Assembly: GCF_009755815.1 (NCBI RefSeq)
Contig: NZ_WRPK01000002.1
Coordinates: 1-64,000 of the forward strand
Reading direction: 5' to 3'
Length of the DNA stretch: 64,000 nucleotides
From: Flavisphingomonas formosensis
GTDB lineage: Bacteria; Pseudomonadota; Alphaproteobacteria; Sphingomonadales; Sphingomonadaceae
Both the position numbers and the translations under genes were made by a program. The notes under the pieces are model-generated. The model had not been told where the DNA came from and ran no database searches. It saw only the letters and a list, made by a program, of their open reading frames with translations. Positions 9,245 through 17,782 of this stretch are shown in pieces; within the stretch, counting starts at the first letter, position 1; each line of letters begins with the position of its first letter.

Positions 9245-9616
9245 TCACAGACTCTCGCAGAACGCCTTGTAGCCGTCGGCGTCCATCAACCCGTCGAGCT
9301 CGGACGGATCGGCGAGGGCCAGCTTGAAGAACCAGCCGTCGCTTTCGGGCGCGGTGTTCACCAGCGCCGGATCGTCGGACAGCGCGCCGTTGGATTCGGT
9401 CACCGTCCCGCTCACCGGCGCATAGACGTCCGAAGCGGCCTTTACCGATTCGACGACCGCGGCTTCCTTGCCTTTCTCGACGGCGGTGCCGGCCACCGGC
9501 ACCTCGACGAACACGATGTCCCCGAGCTGGGCCTGGGCATAATCGGTGATGCCGACGGTCGCGCTGCCGCCATCGACGGCGATCCACTCATGCTCCTTGG
9601 TGAAATAGAGCGTCAT
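9245..9616 (-). CDS. gcvH: glycine cleavage system H protein
   Basis: The 123-residue protein is a complete lipoyl-carrier H protein. The lipoylated lysine is Lys59 in '[17 protein letters not shown]', inside the usual beta-hairpin. It shuttles the methylamine group from the P protein to GcvT and is reoxidised by a dihydrolipoamide dehydrogenase that is not encoded here. The ATG at 9616 is four bases from the stop of gcvT, so the genes are tightly coupled. The octanoyltransferase gene lipB, needed for its lipoylation, is also in the window at 41946. Confidence 0.97.
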   Translation of the reverse strand: MTLYFTKEHEWIAVDGGSATVGITDYAQAQLGDIVFVEVPVAGTAVEKGKEAAVVESVKAASDVYAPVSGTVTESNGALSDDPALVNTAPESDGWFFKLALADPSELDGLMDADGYKAFCESL

Positions 9617-9619
9617 CAG

Positions 9620-10747
9620 TCAGGCTCCCTTGCGCACATAATTATGGGGGACGAACGGCATCGGCGTGACCGTGCCAGTAAAGATCTTGCCACGCTGGCC
9701 GAGGCGGATCGCGGTGCCGGGCGCTGCCATCGCGGCAGGCACATAGGCCATGGCGATCGGCTGCTGCAGGCTGGGCGAGAAGCCGCCCGAAGTGACCTTT
9801 CCGACTTCGCCGCCGTCCGCATCCAGCACCACAGCGCCCTCGCGCACGGGCTGGCGCCCCTCGACGGCGAGGCCGACCCGCTTCGTCGCCGGGCCGTCCG
9901 CCCGCTCCCGCATGATGCGGGCATGGCCGGGGAAACCGCCCTCCTCGCGCCGCCGCTTGGACAAGGCGAAGCCGAGATCCGCCGCCACCGGGGTTGTTCC
10001 GGGATCCAGATCATGGCCATAGAGCGGCAGGCCCGCCTCCAGGCGCAGGGAATCACGGGCGCCGAGGCCGATCGGCTTCACTTCCGGCTCGCCACACAGC
10101 AGCGTGGCGATTCGCTCCGCCGATTCGGCGGGGATCGAGATCTCGAAGCCATCCTCGCCGGTATAACCGGAGCGGCTGATCCAGGCGTCGACACCACCGA
10201 TCGCGAAGCGGCCGCCGGTCATGAAGCCCAGCGCCGCAAGCGGATGATCCCCCGTGACGTGCCGCACCAGCGCGTCGAAGGCCTTCGGCCCCTGCAGCGC
10301 CAGGAGCGCGCGGTCGTCCATGTGATTGAGCGTCACCGTCTCCGGCAGATGCTCGTGGAAATGCGCGATATCGTCATATTTCACCGCGCCGTTGACGACG
10401 ATGTAGATGCCGCCAAGCCAGCGGCTGAGCATGAGATCGTCGAGGATGCCGCCCTCCTCGTCGAGCAGCAATGAATAGCGCATTCGACCGAGGCCGATGC
10501 CTTTCACGTCGGCCGGCAGCAGCGCCTCCAGCGCCTCGTCCACGCCCTCGCCCGAAAGCAGCAGCTGGCCCATATGGCTGACGTCGAACAGGCCCGCGGA
10601 ACTGCGCGTCCAGAGATGCTCGGCGATGATGCCTTCATATTGGATCGGCATCGAATAGCCCGCGAACGGAACCATGCGCGCGCCCTGCGCCCGATGCCAG
10701 CCGTCCAGCGGCAGCGTCTGAATCGGAATGTCCTGCTCTTCGCTCAC
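9620..10747 (-). CDS. gcvT: glycine cleavage system T protein (aminomethyltransferase)
   Basis: The 375-residue protein transfers the methylene group from lipoyl-bound methylamine to tetrahydrofolate and releases ammonia. It shows the family signatures 'AGLFDVSHMGQ', 'GRMRYSLLLDEEGGILDDLM', and 'GYTGEDGFEI'. It starts with GTG at 10747, supported by GGAGGA seven bases upstream. It is the first gene of the operon and lies about 65 bases downstream of a tandem glycine riboswitch, so its expression should respond to glycine. Length is normal for the family (360-380). Confidence 0.96.
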   Translation of the reverse strand: MSEEQDIPIQTLPLDGWHRAQGARMVPFAGYSMPIQYEGIIAEHLWTRSSAGLFDVSHMGQLLLSGEGVDEALEALLPADVKGIGLGRMRYSLLLDEEGGILDDLMLSRWLGGIYIVVNGAVKYDDIAHFHEHLPETVTLNHMDDRALLALQGPKAFDALVRHVTGDHPLAALGFMTGGRFAIGGVDAWISRSGYTGEDGFEISIPAESAERIATLLCGEPEVKPIGLGARDSLRLEAGLPLYGHDLDPGTTPVAADLGFALSKRRREEGGFPGHARIMRERADGPATKRVGLAVEGRQPVREGAVVLDADGGEVGKVTSGGFSPSLQQPIAMAYVPAAMAAPGTAIRLGQRGKIFTGTVTPMPFVPHNYVRKGA

Positions 10748-10811
10748 GCGGTTCCTCCATGACGGTCGACGACGGCGGAGGTCCGGGGCCGATATGGCCC
10801 ACCCTCTTCCA

Positions 10812-11006
10812 TCGCCCCCTCTGTCACGGAACCTGAGAGCTTTCGCGCGGACGCAGGCCCGCGCTTACCCCTTCGGTGGTCCCGGCCATCGGCCGGAACG
10901 CTTTCCAGAGTGTCGCATCATGCCCACGCGGTCCTTCGACCTGAGAGATTCCGGGGCGGTTGCTCCTTCGGCGGCTCCGGATCTGGATCCGGAACGCTCT
11001 CCCGCG
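10812..11006 (-). promoter_or_regulatory. tandem glycine riboswitch upstream of gcvT
   Basis: Read on the minus strand, two similar aptamers follow each other. The first starts with GGGAGAGCG near 11006, carries CCGAAGGAGCAA and closes with ATCTCTCAGGTC. The second starts near 10910 with ACTCTGGAAAGCG, carries CCGAAGGGGTAAGC and closes with GCTCTCAGGTTCCG and GACAGAGGGG. These are the conserved elements of glycine aptamers (GGAGAG, CCGAAGG-GCAA, CTCTCAGG, GACAGAG), and the tandem form binds glycine. The position directly before gcvT fits the standard role: excess glycine turns the cleavage operon on. The expression platform should lie in the roughly 65 bases before the GTG start; no clear terminator was seen there, so control of translation start is possible. 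Confidence 0.93.
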
Positions 11007-11162
11007 CGGCCATCGGCGGTTCCCCGCCGGCGACGCCTCCACGCTTGGCCCGGCGAACGAGTCGAGTCAACCTCGCGGGAAAGATTCCGGTGGATAAGGC
11101 CGTTGCCCCGAAGAATGAGACATGATCCCCCTATCGGCCACGATGGGAGAAAGCCGCTGGTC

Positions 11163-11804
11163 TCAGCGCGTGGCGTTGTAGGCGAGCTGATCCTGGGTGA
11201 GCTGGAAACCGACCAGCAGCTCGAAGCTCGCGCGGCTCACGATCGCCCGGACGGCAGGATCCGACATCGGATCGATCGCGGCATCGGCATCGCCGGCCTT
11301 GCGCTTGCGCGTGATCTTGCGCTCCACCTCGTCGGGCAGCGTGGCAGCGGCGCGCGAAACGTCCGCGGTGGCCTGACCGGTCACCGTTGTCCGTAGTTCG
11401 CCATCGTTGAAGTGCAGGCGGATCTGCCCGACCTGCTTGGAAACGACGACGGTGCCGGCACGCATCACGGTCGCGAAATAGGGCAGCACCACGTCGCGCG
11501 CACCGCTGCCGTTCGCCCGGCGTGCCTGCACCTGGAAGGTGGCGGCGGTGTTGAGATGGGTATCGCCCTCGACGCAATTACCGCGCAGATCCGTGATCTG
11601 CGCCACCACGTCGATCGACCGCGCATCGCGGCTGGAGGGCGGATCGAAGAGCGTGATGTCCCCGGTATAGGCCGGCACCGCGAGCGCTGGGCAGGCCGAC
11701 CGTGTGATCTTCAGCCCCCCCGTCTCGTCGAACATATTGTCACTCTTGCACCCGGCGAGGGCGAGGAGGCCGAGGGAAAGAGCGAGCAGTCTGGGATTGG
11801 GCAC
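11163..11804 (-). CDS. conserved hypothetical lipoprotein
   Basis: The 213-residue protein starts with a lipoprotein signal peptide: hydrophobic LLALSLGLLALAGC with the lipobox cysteine at position 19. The remainder has no recognised domain; it is mainly beta-prone with 'DITLFDPPSSRDARSIDVVAQITDLRGNC' and a charged region around 150-170. It is probably an outer-membrane or periplasmic lipoprotein typical of sphingomonads. The GTG start at 11804 follows GAGG at seven bases; a nearby ATG is out of frame. It stands alone between the riboswitch of the gcv operon and the divergent ispH gene. Function unknown. Confidence 0.75.
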   Translation of the reverse strand: MPNPRLLALSLGLLALAGCKSDNMFDETGGLKITRSACPALAVPAYTGDITLFDPPSSRDARSIDVVAQITDLRGNCVEGDTHLNTAATFQVQARRANGSGARDVVLPYFATVMRAGTVVVSKQVGQIRLHFNDGELRTTVTGQATADVSRAAATLPDEVERKITRKRKAGDADAAIDPMSDPAVRAIVSRASFELLVGFQLTQDQLAYNATR

Positions 11805-11909
11805 GGGGCATCCTCAAAATGGCACAGAACGGCGGCCGCCGTCCCGAAACGGCCGGGATCATAGGAAGCGCCTTTCGTGCAGGCAAGCAATCGCGTAGAG
11901 CGAGGGCAT

Positions 11910-12869
11910 ATGGCCGAAACCTCCACCGCCCTGCCACCGCTCCGGCTGAAGATCGCCGCGCCGCGTGGCTTCTGCGCCGGCGTCGATCGCGCGATCCGCA
12001 TCGTCGAGCTGGCGATCGAGAAATTCGGCGCCCCCGTCTATGTTCGCCACGAGATCGTGCACAATCGCTACGTGGTCGACAGCCTCCGCGACAAGGGCGC
12101 GATCTTCGTGGAGGAGCTGGACGAAGTTCCGGACGGCGCACCGGTCGTCTTCTCCGCGCACGGCGTGCCCAAGGCCGTGCCGAACAAGGCTGCCGAGCGG
12201 GGCCTTTCCTATGTCGATGCCACCTGCCCGCTCGTTTCGAAGGTCCATCGCCAGGCGGAACGGCTGGTGGAGGCCGGAAAGCACATATTGTTCATTGGCC
12301 ATCAGAATCACCCGGAGGTGATCGGCACGTTCGGTCAGGTACCCGAAGGGCGCATGACACTGGTCGAAACCGCCGCCGATGCGGAATCGATCCAGCCCGA
12401 CGACGTCGCTGCCCTGGCCTTCCTGACGCAAACGACCCTCTCCGTCGACGATACCGCGGAAATCGTCGCGACGCTGAAACGCCGCTTTCCCAGCATCCAG
12501 GGTCCTCGCGGCGAAGACATCTGCTATGCGACCTCCAATCGGCAGAAGGCGGTGAAGGCGATCGCCGCGCATTGCGATGCGATGCTGGTAATCGGGGCGC
12601 CCAATTCGTCCAACTCGCTGCGTCTCGTCGAGGTGGCCGAACGCAATGGCGTGCGGGCCACGCTGATCCAGCGCGCCAGCGAGATCGATTTCGACTGGCT
12701 GGACGGCGTTTCCGTGCTCGGCATCACCGCAGGTGCGTCAGCGCCCGAGATATTGGTGCGCGAGGTCGTCGACGCGCTCGCTACCCGATACCGGATCGTC
12801 GAGGACGAGGTCGAAACCACCGTCGAGAACATGGTGTTCAAGCTGCCCCGCATGGTCGAAGCCGCCTGA
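11910..12869 (+). CDS. ispH: 4-hydroxy-3-methylbut-2-enyl diphosphate reductase
   Basis: The 319-residue protein is IspH (LytB), the iron-sulfur enzyme that makes IPP and DMAPP in the last step of the MEP pathway. The three cluster cysteines are present: Cys22 ([11 protein letters not shown]), Cys106 (DATCPLVSK) and Cys205 (EDICYATSN), together with the 'FLTQTTLS' substrate motif and 'GAPNSSNS' near the C-terminus. The ATG at 11910 was chosen over an upstream in-frame start at 11877 because the family begins near here and a GAGGG precedes it. It is divergent from the lipoprotein gene and upstream of thrB. Confidence 0.97.
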   Translation: MAETSTALPPLRLKIAAPRGFCAGVDRAIRIVELAIEKFGAPVYVRHEIVHNRYVVDSLRDKGAIFVEELDEVPDGAPVVFSAHGVPKAVPNKAAERGLSYVDATCPLVSKVHRQAERLVEAGKHILFIGHQNHPEVIGTFGQVPEGRMTLVETAADAESIQPDDVAALAFLTQTTLSVDDTAEIVATLKRRFPSIQGPRGEDICYATSNRQKAVKAIAAHCDAMLVIGAPNSSNSLRLVEVAERNGVRATLIQRASEIDFDWLDGVSVLGITAGASAPEILVREVVDALATRYRIVEDEVETTVENMVFKLPRMVEAA

Positions 12870-12926
12870 CCCGCGCCACCGGCCTGATCCGTCGGCCTGC
12901 GGTTTGCCACCACCTCGATTCTGACG

Positions 12927-12967
12927 CATAGGCGCCGCGCCGATACGGCGCGCCATAGGCGCCGCGC
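12927..12967. repeat. short direct repeat with internal hairpin
   Basis: The 14-mer CATAGGCGCCGCGC occurs at 12927-12940 and 12954-12967. Between and across them CGCGCCG-ATA-CGGCGCG (12936-12952) is a perfect 7-base-pair stem. It lies between ispH and thrB and may act as a terminator for ispH. Confidence 0.6.
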
Positions 12968-12987
12968 GATCAGACTGGGGGACTAAC

Positions 12988-13935
12988 TTGGCCGTCTACA
13001 CGCATGTTTCAGCCGAGGAGATGGAGGCGTTGCTCGCGCGCTACGATGTTGGCACGCTCGTTTCCGCCAAGGGCATCGCGGAGGGGGTCGAAAACAGCAA
13101 CTATCTGGTGGACACGAGCAACGCGCGCTTCATCCTGACGCTGTACGAAAAGCGCGTCGACGCGGCGGACCTGCCTTTCTTCATGGCGCTGCTCGATCAT
13201 CTCGCGGACAAGGGCGTCGCGGTGCCGCGCGCGCTGCGGGATCGCGAAGGCGTGCAGATCCAGCAGCTGTGCGGCCGCCCCGCCTGCCTGATCGAATTCC
13301 TGCCCGGCGTCTCGGTGAGCCACCCAACCCCTGCCCAGGCCCGTTCGACCGGCGCGGCGCTGGGCCGCATGCATGCGGCGCTCACCGATTTCACCGGGAC
13401 GCGTCCCAATACGCTCGGCCTCGACGGCTGGCATACGCTCGCGGCGCGCTGCGGCGACGATCTCGATGCTATTTCGCATGGGCTCAAGGCGCGCGTCGAT
13501 GCGGAACTGGCCTTCCTCTCCGCCCATTGGCCGGCGGGCCTGCCGCAAGCGGCGATCCATGCCGATCTGTTCACCGACAATGTGCTGATGCTGGGCGAAG
13601 AGGTCGGTGGGCTGATCGACTTCTATTTCGCCTGCACAGAGATCCGCGCCTGGGACGTGGCCGTCACCCATGCAGCCTGGACCTTCGAGAATGACGGCAC
13701 CGGCTTCCATGACGATCTCTCCGCCGCGCTGATCGCTGGCTATGAGGAGAGCTTCGGGCTGAGCGATGCCGAGCGTGCCGCTTTCCCGATCCTTGCGCGG
13801 GGCGCCAGCCTGCGTTTCCTGCTCACCCGTGCCTGGGACTGGCTCAACACGCCGGCCGATGCACTGGTAACGCGCAAGGATCCGCTCGCCTTCCTCCGTC
13901 GGCTGGATTTCTATGCGGAAGGATTTACGCTGTGA
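12988..13935 (+). CDS. thrB: homoserine kinase (ThrB type II, choline-kinase-like fold)
   Basis: The 315-residue protein belongs to the aminoglycoside phosphotransferase/choline-kinase-like homoserine kinases found in alphaproteobacteria. It shows '[11 protein letters not shown]', the catalytic-loop motif '[13 protein letters not shown]' and the metal-binding 'GLIDFYFAC'. It phosphorylates homoserine on the threonine pathway. The start is a TTG at 12988, because the conserved N-terminus ([13 protein letters not shown]) begins exactly there and a GGGGGA lies upstream; no in-frame ATG fits better. The stop overlaps the GTG of rnhA, giving a thrB-rnhA pair seen in many sphingomonads. Confidence 0.93.
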   Translation: MAVYTHVSAEEMEALLARYDVGTLVSAKGIAEGVENSNYLVDTSNARFILTLYEKRVDAADLPFFMALLDHLADKGVAVPRALRDREGVQIQQLCGRPACLIEFLPGVSVSHPTPAQARSTGAALGRMHAALTDFTGTRPNTLGLDGWHTLAARCGDDLDAISHGLKARVDAELAFLSAHWPAGLPQAAIHADLFTDNVLMLGEEVGGLIDFYFACTEIRAWDVAVTHAAWTFENDGTGFHDDLSAALIAGYEESFGLSDAERAAFPILARGASLRFLLTRAWDWLNTPADALVTRKDPLAFLRRLDFYAEGFTL

Positions 13936-14387
13936 GCGATGCCGAGCTTACCCTTGTCGAGATCGCGACCGATGGCGCCTGCAAAGGCAATCCCGGCCCC
14001 GGCGGTTGGGGCGCGGTCATCCGGTCGGGCACGCACGAGAAGGAACTTTCCGGCGGCGAGACCCCCACGACCAACAATCGCATGGAACTGATGGCCGCGA
14101 TCCGTGCGCTCGAGGCGCTGAAGAAGCCCTGCCGCGTGCAGCTTTCCACCGACAGCCGCTATGTGATGGACGGCCTCACCAAATGGATTCATGGCTGGCG
14201 CAAGAATGGCTGGAAGACAGCCGACCGCAAGCCGGTGAAGAATGCCGATCTCTGGCAGGAACTGCTCGCCGCCGCTGCGCCCCATCGCGTCGAGTGGACA
14301 TGGGTGAAAGGCCATGCCGGCCATCCGGACAATGAACGCGCCGACCGGCTGGCCAGCGACGCTGCGCTCGCCGTCGGGCGCCGCTAG
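13932..14387 (+). CDS. rnhA: ribonuclease HI
   Basis: The 151-residue enzyme cuts the RNA strand of RNA-DNA hybrids. The four metal-binding acidic residues are visible: Asp14 ([12 protein letters not shown]), Glu52 (NNRMELMAA), Asp74 (STDSRYV) and Asp138 (NERADRLA), and the catalytic-loop histidine stands in '[10 protein letters not shown]'. Length and order match Escherichia coli RNase HI. The GTG start at 13932 overlaps the thrB stop in a GTGA arrangement, so the two genes are translated from one message. Confidence 0.97.
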   Translation: MSDAELTLVEIATDGACKGNPGPGGWGAVIRSGTHEKELSGGETPTTNNRMELMAAIRALEALKKPCRVQLSTDSRYVMDGLTKWIHGWRKNGWKTADRKPVKNADLWQELLAAAAPHRVEWTWVKGHAGHPDNERADRLASDAALAVGRR

Positions 14388-14397
14388 CCAGGGCAGG

Positions 14398-15026
14398 ATG
14401 ACGATCCTTCAGTCCGTCGTCGCCTTTGCGGCAGCGGCAATGCTGCTGTCGATCACTCCCGGCGTCGATACCGCGCTGGTGCTGCGCACCGCGGCAGCCG
14501 GCGGCGCGCGCCGCGCTTTCTTGCTGCGATCGGCATCGCACTCGGCTGCCTGAGCTGGGGCGCGGCAGTGTCGCTGGGGCTCGGCGCCCTGCTCGCCGCC
14601 TCCGAATATGCCTTCACGCTGCTGAAATGGGCCGGCGCGGCCTATCTCCTCTGGCTGGGCGTCCATCTCGTGCTGAAGCCGCGGGACCGGCTGACCCTCA
14701 ATTCGGCGCCGGCCACGGGAAGCGGCACGCGCGGAGACCTCATTCGAGGCTATCTGTCCAACATCCTCAATCCCAAGGTCGGTATCTTCTACGTGACCTT
14801 CCTGCCGCAGTTCGTGCCGGCCGGGGTGAACGTCGCGGGCTTCTCCTTCCTGCTCGCCTGCATCCATGTCCTGCTCGGCATGCTGTGGTTCGCCCTGCTG
14901 ATCGCTGCGACCATCCCGCTCGGCCGCTTCCTCGCCCGCCCACCGGTGATCCGCGCGCTGGACCGGCTGACCGGCATCTTCTTCATCGGCTTCGGCATCC
15001 GCCTGGCGCTGGCCAAGCGGCATTGA
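14398..15026 (+). pseudogene. LysE-family amino-acid exporter, frameshifted
   Basis: The first reading frame (ATG 14398) encodes 'MTILQSVVAFAAAAMLLSITPG' followed by 'VDTALVLRTAAAGGARRAF', the start of a LysE/RhtB transporter, then runs into unrelated residues and a stop near 14553. The rest of the protein (AAIGIALGCLSWGAAVSLG, four further membrane helices, 'NILNPKVGIFYVTFLPQFV') continues in the +1 frame to 15026. The break is at about 14521-14526, where TTCTTGCTGCG would be repaired by one extra G. Both halves are otherwise intact, so this is either a very recent mutation or a sequencing error. If intact it would export amino acids or related metabolites. Confidence 0.85.
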
Positions 15027-15122
15027 AGATCGCCGGCCGCCCATCAGGTCAGGCACGAAAATCGACTCCCTAGCGGAGCAAATAGCGCGGACGTCGTCCG
15101 ATACTGCGGCCCCGCGCGCAGC

Positions 15123-16217
15123 CTATCCGCCGAATCGATCGGGCGCGTAGCGCGCCGCATCGATGCTGCGCACGCTTTCCGGCAGCGTGCCGCCCAACAG
15201 CAGCGCAGCACCGATCTGGGCTGCCGCCGGGGCGGTCTGGATGCCGAAGCCGCCCTGGCCGGCAAACCAGAAGAAGCCTGGCACCACGGGATCCGGGCCA
15301 TAGACCGGGATCCGGTCCGGCGCGAAGCTGCGCAGCCCCGCCCAAGGCCGTTCGTGCCGGACGATTCGCCAGTCGACCGCCTGCTCCAGCCGGTCGATCG
15401 CAATTGCCACATCCAGCTCTTCCGGCGCGGCATCGCAGGGCGGGCTCGGCGATTCGTCGTGCGGCGACAGCCAGATGCGGCCGCCTGCTTCCGGCTTGAA
15501 GTAGAAGCTGCCGCCAATTTCCTCGACCAGCGGCATGGTCGCCGCCGCAGGCGGATCGACCAGCAGCGGAACCATCGTCCGGCGCAGCGGCGCGATGCCG
15601 ATCGGGCGCACGCCGGCCAGCGACGCGACCTCGTCCGCCCAGGCGCCGGCCGCGTTGACCAGCCTGTCCGCTTCGATCGGGCCGGAGCGCGTCTCGATCC
15701 GCCAGACACCGCCGTCCCGCCTCGCCGAGAGAAGGAGCGAATCGCAGCGCAGCTCGGCTCCGTCCCTCGCCGCCGCGCGCAGGTACAAGGCGTGGAGACC
15801 GGCAACGTCGATGTCCCGGCAGCTCGGCTCGGCAAGCCCCGCCACCCAATGGCCCCGCAGGCCCGGCACCGCCGCGTCGAGCTCGGCGCGATCCCGTTCC
15901 TCCAGCAGCACGCCGTTCGCTGCAAACTCCTCCCGCAGCGCGTCGAGCCGCGCCTCCTCGCCGAATCGGGCGATGTAGAGCGCGCCGCGCGGCGAGAGAA
16001 AACCTTCCCGCTCGAGCCAGGCGCCCGATGCGGCGGTGAGCGGCTGGACGTCCGGCCCACCATAGGTTTCCTGCCAGAAAGCTGCCGATCGGCCCGTGGC
16101 GTGATAACCTGGCCGCTCCTCCGCCTCGATCAGAACGACGCGCAGATGCGGCGCCAGAGCCGCGGCGAGGCTGGCACCCGCCATGCCTGCGCCGACGATC
16201 GCGACGTCATGGCGCAT
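15123..16217 (-). CDS. FAD-dependent oxidoreductase of the glycine/D-amino-acid oxidase family
   Basis: The 364-residue protein opens with the dinucleotide motif GAGMAGASLAAAL at residues 9-21 and 'VLIEAEERPGYHATGRSAA', followed by the DAO fold with 'DRLVNAAGAWADEVASLAGV' and the C-terminal 'GQGGFGIQTAPA', all diagnostic of DadA/MSOX-type oxidases. It could oxidise a D-amino acid, sarcosine or a related amine; the electron acceptor cannot be read. The ATG at 16217 gives the complete Rossmann fold. It is convergent with the broken LysE exporter and divergent from cpaA. Confidence 0.88.
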   Translation of the reverse strand: MRHDVAIVGAGMAGASLAAALAPHLRVVLIEAEERPGYHATGRSAAFWQETYGGPDVQPLTAASGAWLEREGFLSPRGALYIARFGEEARLDALREEFAANGVLLEERDRAELDAAVPGLRGHWVAGLAEPSCRDIDVAGLHALYLRAAARDGAELRCDSLLLSARRDGGVWRIETRSGPIEADRLVNAAGAWADEVASLAGVRPIGIAPLRRTMVPLLVDPPAAATMPLVEEIGGSFYFKPEAGGRIWLSPHDESPSPPCDAAPEELDVAIAIDRLEQAVDWRIVRHERPWAGLRSFAPDRIPVYGPDPVVPGFFWFAGQGGFGIQTAPAAAQIGAALLLGGTLPESVRSIDAARYAPDRFGG

Positions 16218-16276
16218 GGGTAATCGCTACCGCCATGGTTACGGTTTCTAAATTGGTAATGCTTACCGTCACGTCC

Positions 16277-16747
16277 ATGAAAGATCTCGCCGTCGCCCTG
16301 TTGCCGTTGCTGCTCGGCTTGCTGCTGCTGGTTGCCGCATGGGGCGATATCCGCAGCCGCACAATCCCAAATGCGCTGAACGCAACCATCGCGTTGCTGG
16401 CGGTGCCCTGGTGGTGGGCGACCGATATCTCGCTCTGGCCGGGCGTGCCGATCGAACTGGCGATCGCTGGCGGCATATTCGTGGTCTTCTCGATCTTCTT
16501 CATGTTCGGCTGGATGGGCGGAGGCGACGTGAAGCTGCTCACCGCGCTCAGCCTCTGGCTGCTGCCGGCGCAGCTGATGCTGCTGCTCACCGTGATGGCG
16601 TTGGCTGGCGGCGCGATCACCCTCGTCATGCTGATCGCCAGGCTGGTCCGGCAATCGAAGGAAGAACCGGAGGTTCCCTACGGTGTGGCGATCGCCTTCG
16701 CGGGGCTGCTCATAATAGCCGAACGATATCTTAACCACTTCGCCTGA
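16277..16747 (+). CDS. cpaA: Tad pilus prepilin peptidase CpaA
   Basis: The 156-residue membrane protein is a short A24 peptidase without methylase domain, as in Tad systems. The two catalytic aspartates are Asp24 (WGDIRSRTIPN) and Asp84 (GWMGGGDVKLL), each next to a membrane helix. It cleaves Flp prepilins at the inner membrane. The start is uncertain: the ATG at 16277 fits the family length, while an in-frame ATG at 16235 would add 14 residues; neither has a clear ribosome site. It starts the Cpa/Tad cluster, 47 bases ahead of cpaB. Confidence 0.9.
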   Translation: MKDLAVALLPLLLGLLLLVAAWGDIRSRTIPNALNATIALLAVPWWWATDISLWPGVPIELAIAGGIFVVFSIFFMFGWMGGGDVKLLTALSLWLLPAQLMLLLTVMALAGGAITLVMLIARLVRQSKEEPEVPYGVAIAFAGLLIIAERYLNHFA

Positions 16748-16794
16748 TTAAGCACGATCAGAGCAATTAGGTCGTCAGGGGGACGGTCCGCGTC

Positions 16795-17781
16795 ATGGAT
16801 GTCAAAAGAATAGCGCTCCTCGTCGGGGCTTTGGTGGTGGCCCTGATTTCGGCCGTCACGGCCCGGAACCTGTTCAGCGGTGCCTCCGCGCCGCTGGCCA
16901 GCGCGGTGCCGCAATCCGTGCCGACGGGGCCGGAAGTGCTGGTCGCTACCCGTACCCTGCCGGTCGGCACGATCATCGGGCCGGAGTCGTTCCGGTTCCA
17001 GCCGTGGCCCAAGGATTTGATCCAGGACGCTTATTATCTGCGCGGCAATCAGGATCCGCAGAAGCTTGCCGGCACGGTGGTGCGCTATGCCGTCACCGCG
17101 GGCCAGCCTCTCACCCAGGGCGCGCTCGTCGCGCCTGGCGACCGCGGCTTCCTCGCCGCAGCGCTCGGTCCTGGCATGCGTGCCGTCACGGTGCCGGTAT
17201 CCGCGCAGAGCGGCGTGGCCGGCTTCGTCTTCCCCGGCGATCGCGTCGATCTCGTCCTCACCCAGGACGTGACCGGGGGTGGCGATGGCCCGCCGCTCAA
17301 GGTGTCCGAGACGGTGATTCGCAACCTGCGCGTGCTGGCGACCGACCAGCGGACGACCAAGGAGGACGCGGAGGGCAAGACCGACGTCAAGACCTTCTCC
17401 ACCGTCACGCTGGAAGCCACGCCGAAGATCGCCGAGAAAATCGCCGTCGCCCAGACGATCGGCCAGCTCTCGCTCTCGCTGCGCTCGATCGCCGATAACA
17501 CCGCCGAACTGGAGCGTGCGATCGCCGCCGGCGAGGTGAAGGTTCCTGAAGGCACCGATCCCAAGGCCGAAAAGTCCATGCTGCTCGAAGTGGCCGCACG
17601 GCCGAGTGACACCGGCACGACCTACACGGTTGGCGCCGATGTCTCGCGCTTCCAGCGCAGCACCGTCCCGACCAAGGCCCCTGCCGGCTCCGGCCCCGGC
17701 CCCGTGGCCGAAGTGAGCGGCCCGGCCGTCCGCGTCGTGCGCGGTGACGCCGTCACCATGGTTCCGCTGAAAGGCAAATAA
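16795..17781 (+). CDS. cpaB: Tad pilus assembly protein CpaB
   Basis: The 328-residue protein has one N-terminal membrane helix (about 5-24), then a SAF domain 'EVLVATRTLPVGTIIGPES' and the RcpC/CpaB core with 'GMRAVTVPVSAQSGVAGFV' and 'FPGDRVDLVLTQDV'. CpaB is periplasmic and works with the secretin CpaC in the outer-membrane part of the Tad machine. The C-terminal 50 residues are Pro/Thr/Val rich. ATG at 16795 with a GGGGGA eleven bases upstream. The stop is one base before the cpaC start, so expression is coupled. Confidence 0.94.
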   Translation: MDVKRIALLVGALVVALISAVTARNLFSGASAPLASAVPQSVPTGPEVLVATRTLPVGTIIGPESFRFQPWPKDLIQDAYYLRGNQDPQKLAGTVVRYAVTAGQPLTQGALVAPGDRGFLAAALGPGMRAVTVPVSAQSGVAGFVFPGDRVDLVLTQDVTGGGDGPPLKVSETVIRNLRVLATDQRTTKEDAEGKTDVKTFSTVTLEATPKIAEKIAVAQTIGQLSLSLRSIADNTAELERAIAAGEVKVPEGTDPKAEKSMLLEVAARPSDTGTTYTVGADVSRFQRSTVPTKAPAGSGPGPVAEVSGPAVRVVRGDAVTMVPLKGK

Positions 17782-17782
17782 G

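Noticed and set aside
10728-11396. Plus-strand open frame across the glycine riboswitch
   Set aside because: The region is explained by the riboswitch on the minus strand; residues are Arg/Pro-rich and lack a ribosome site.
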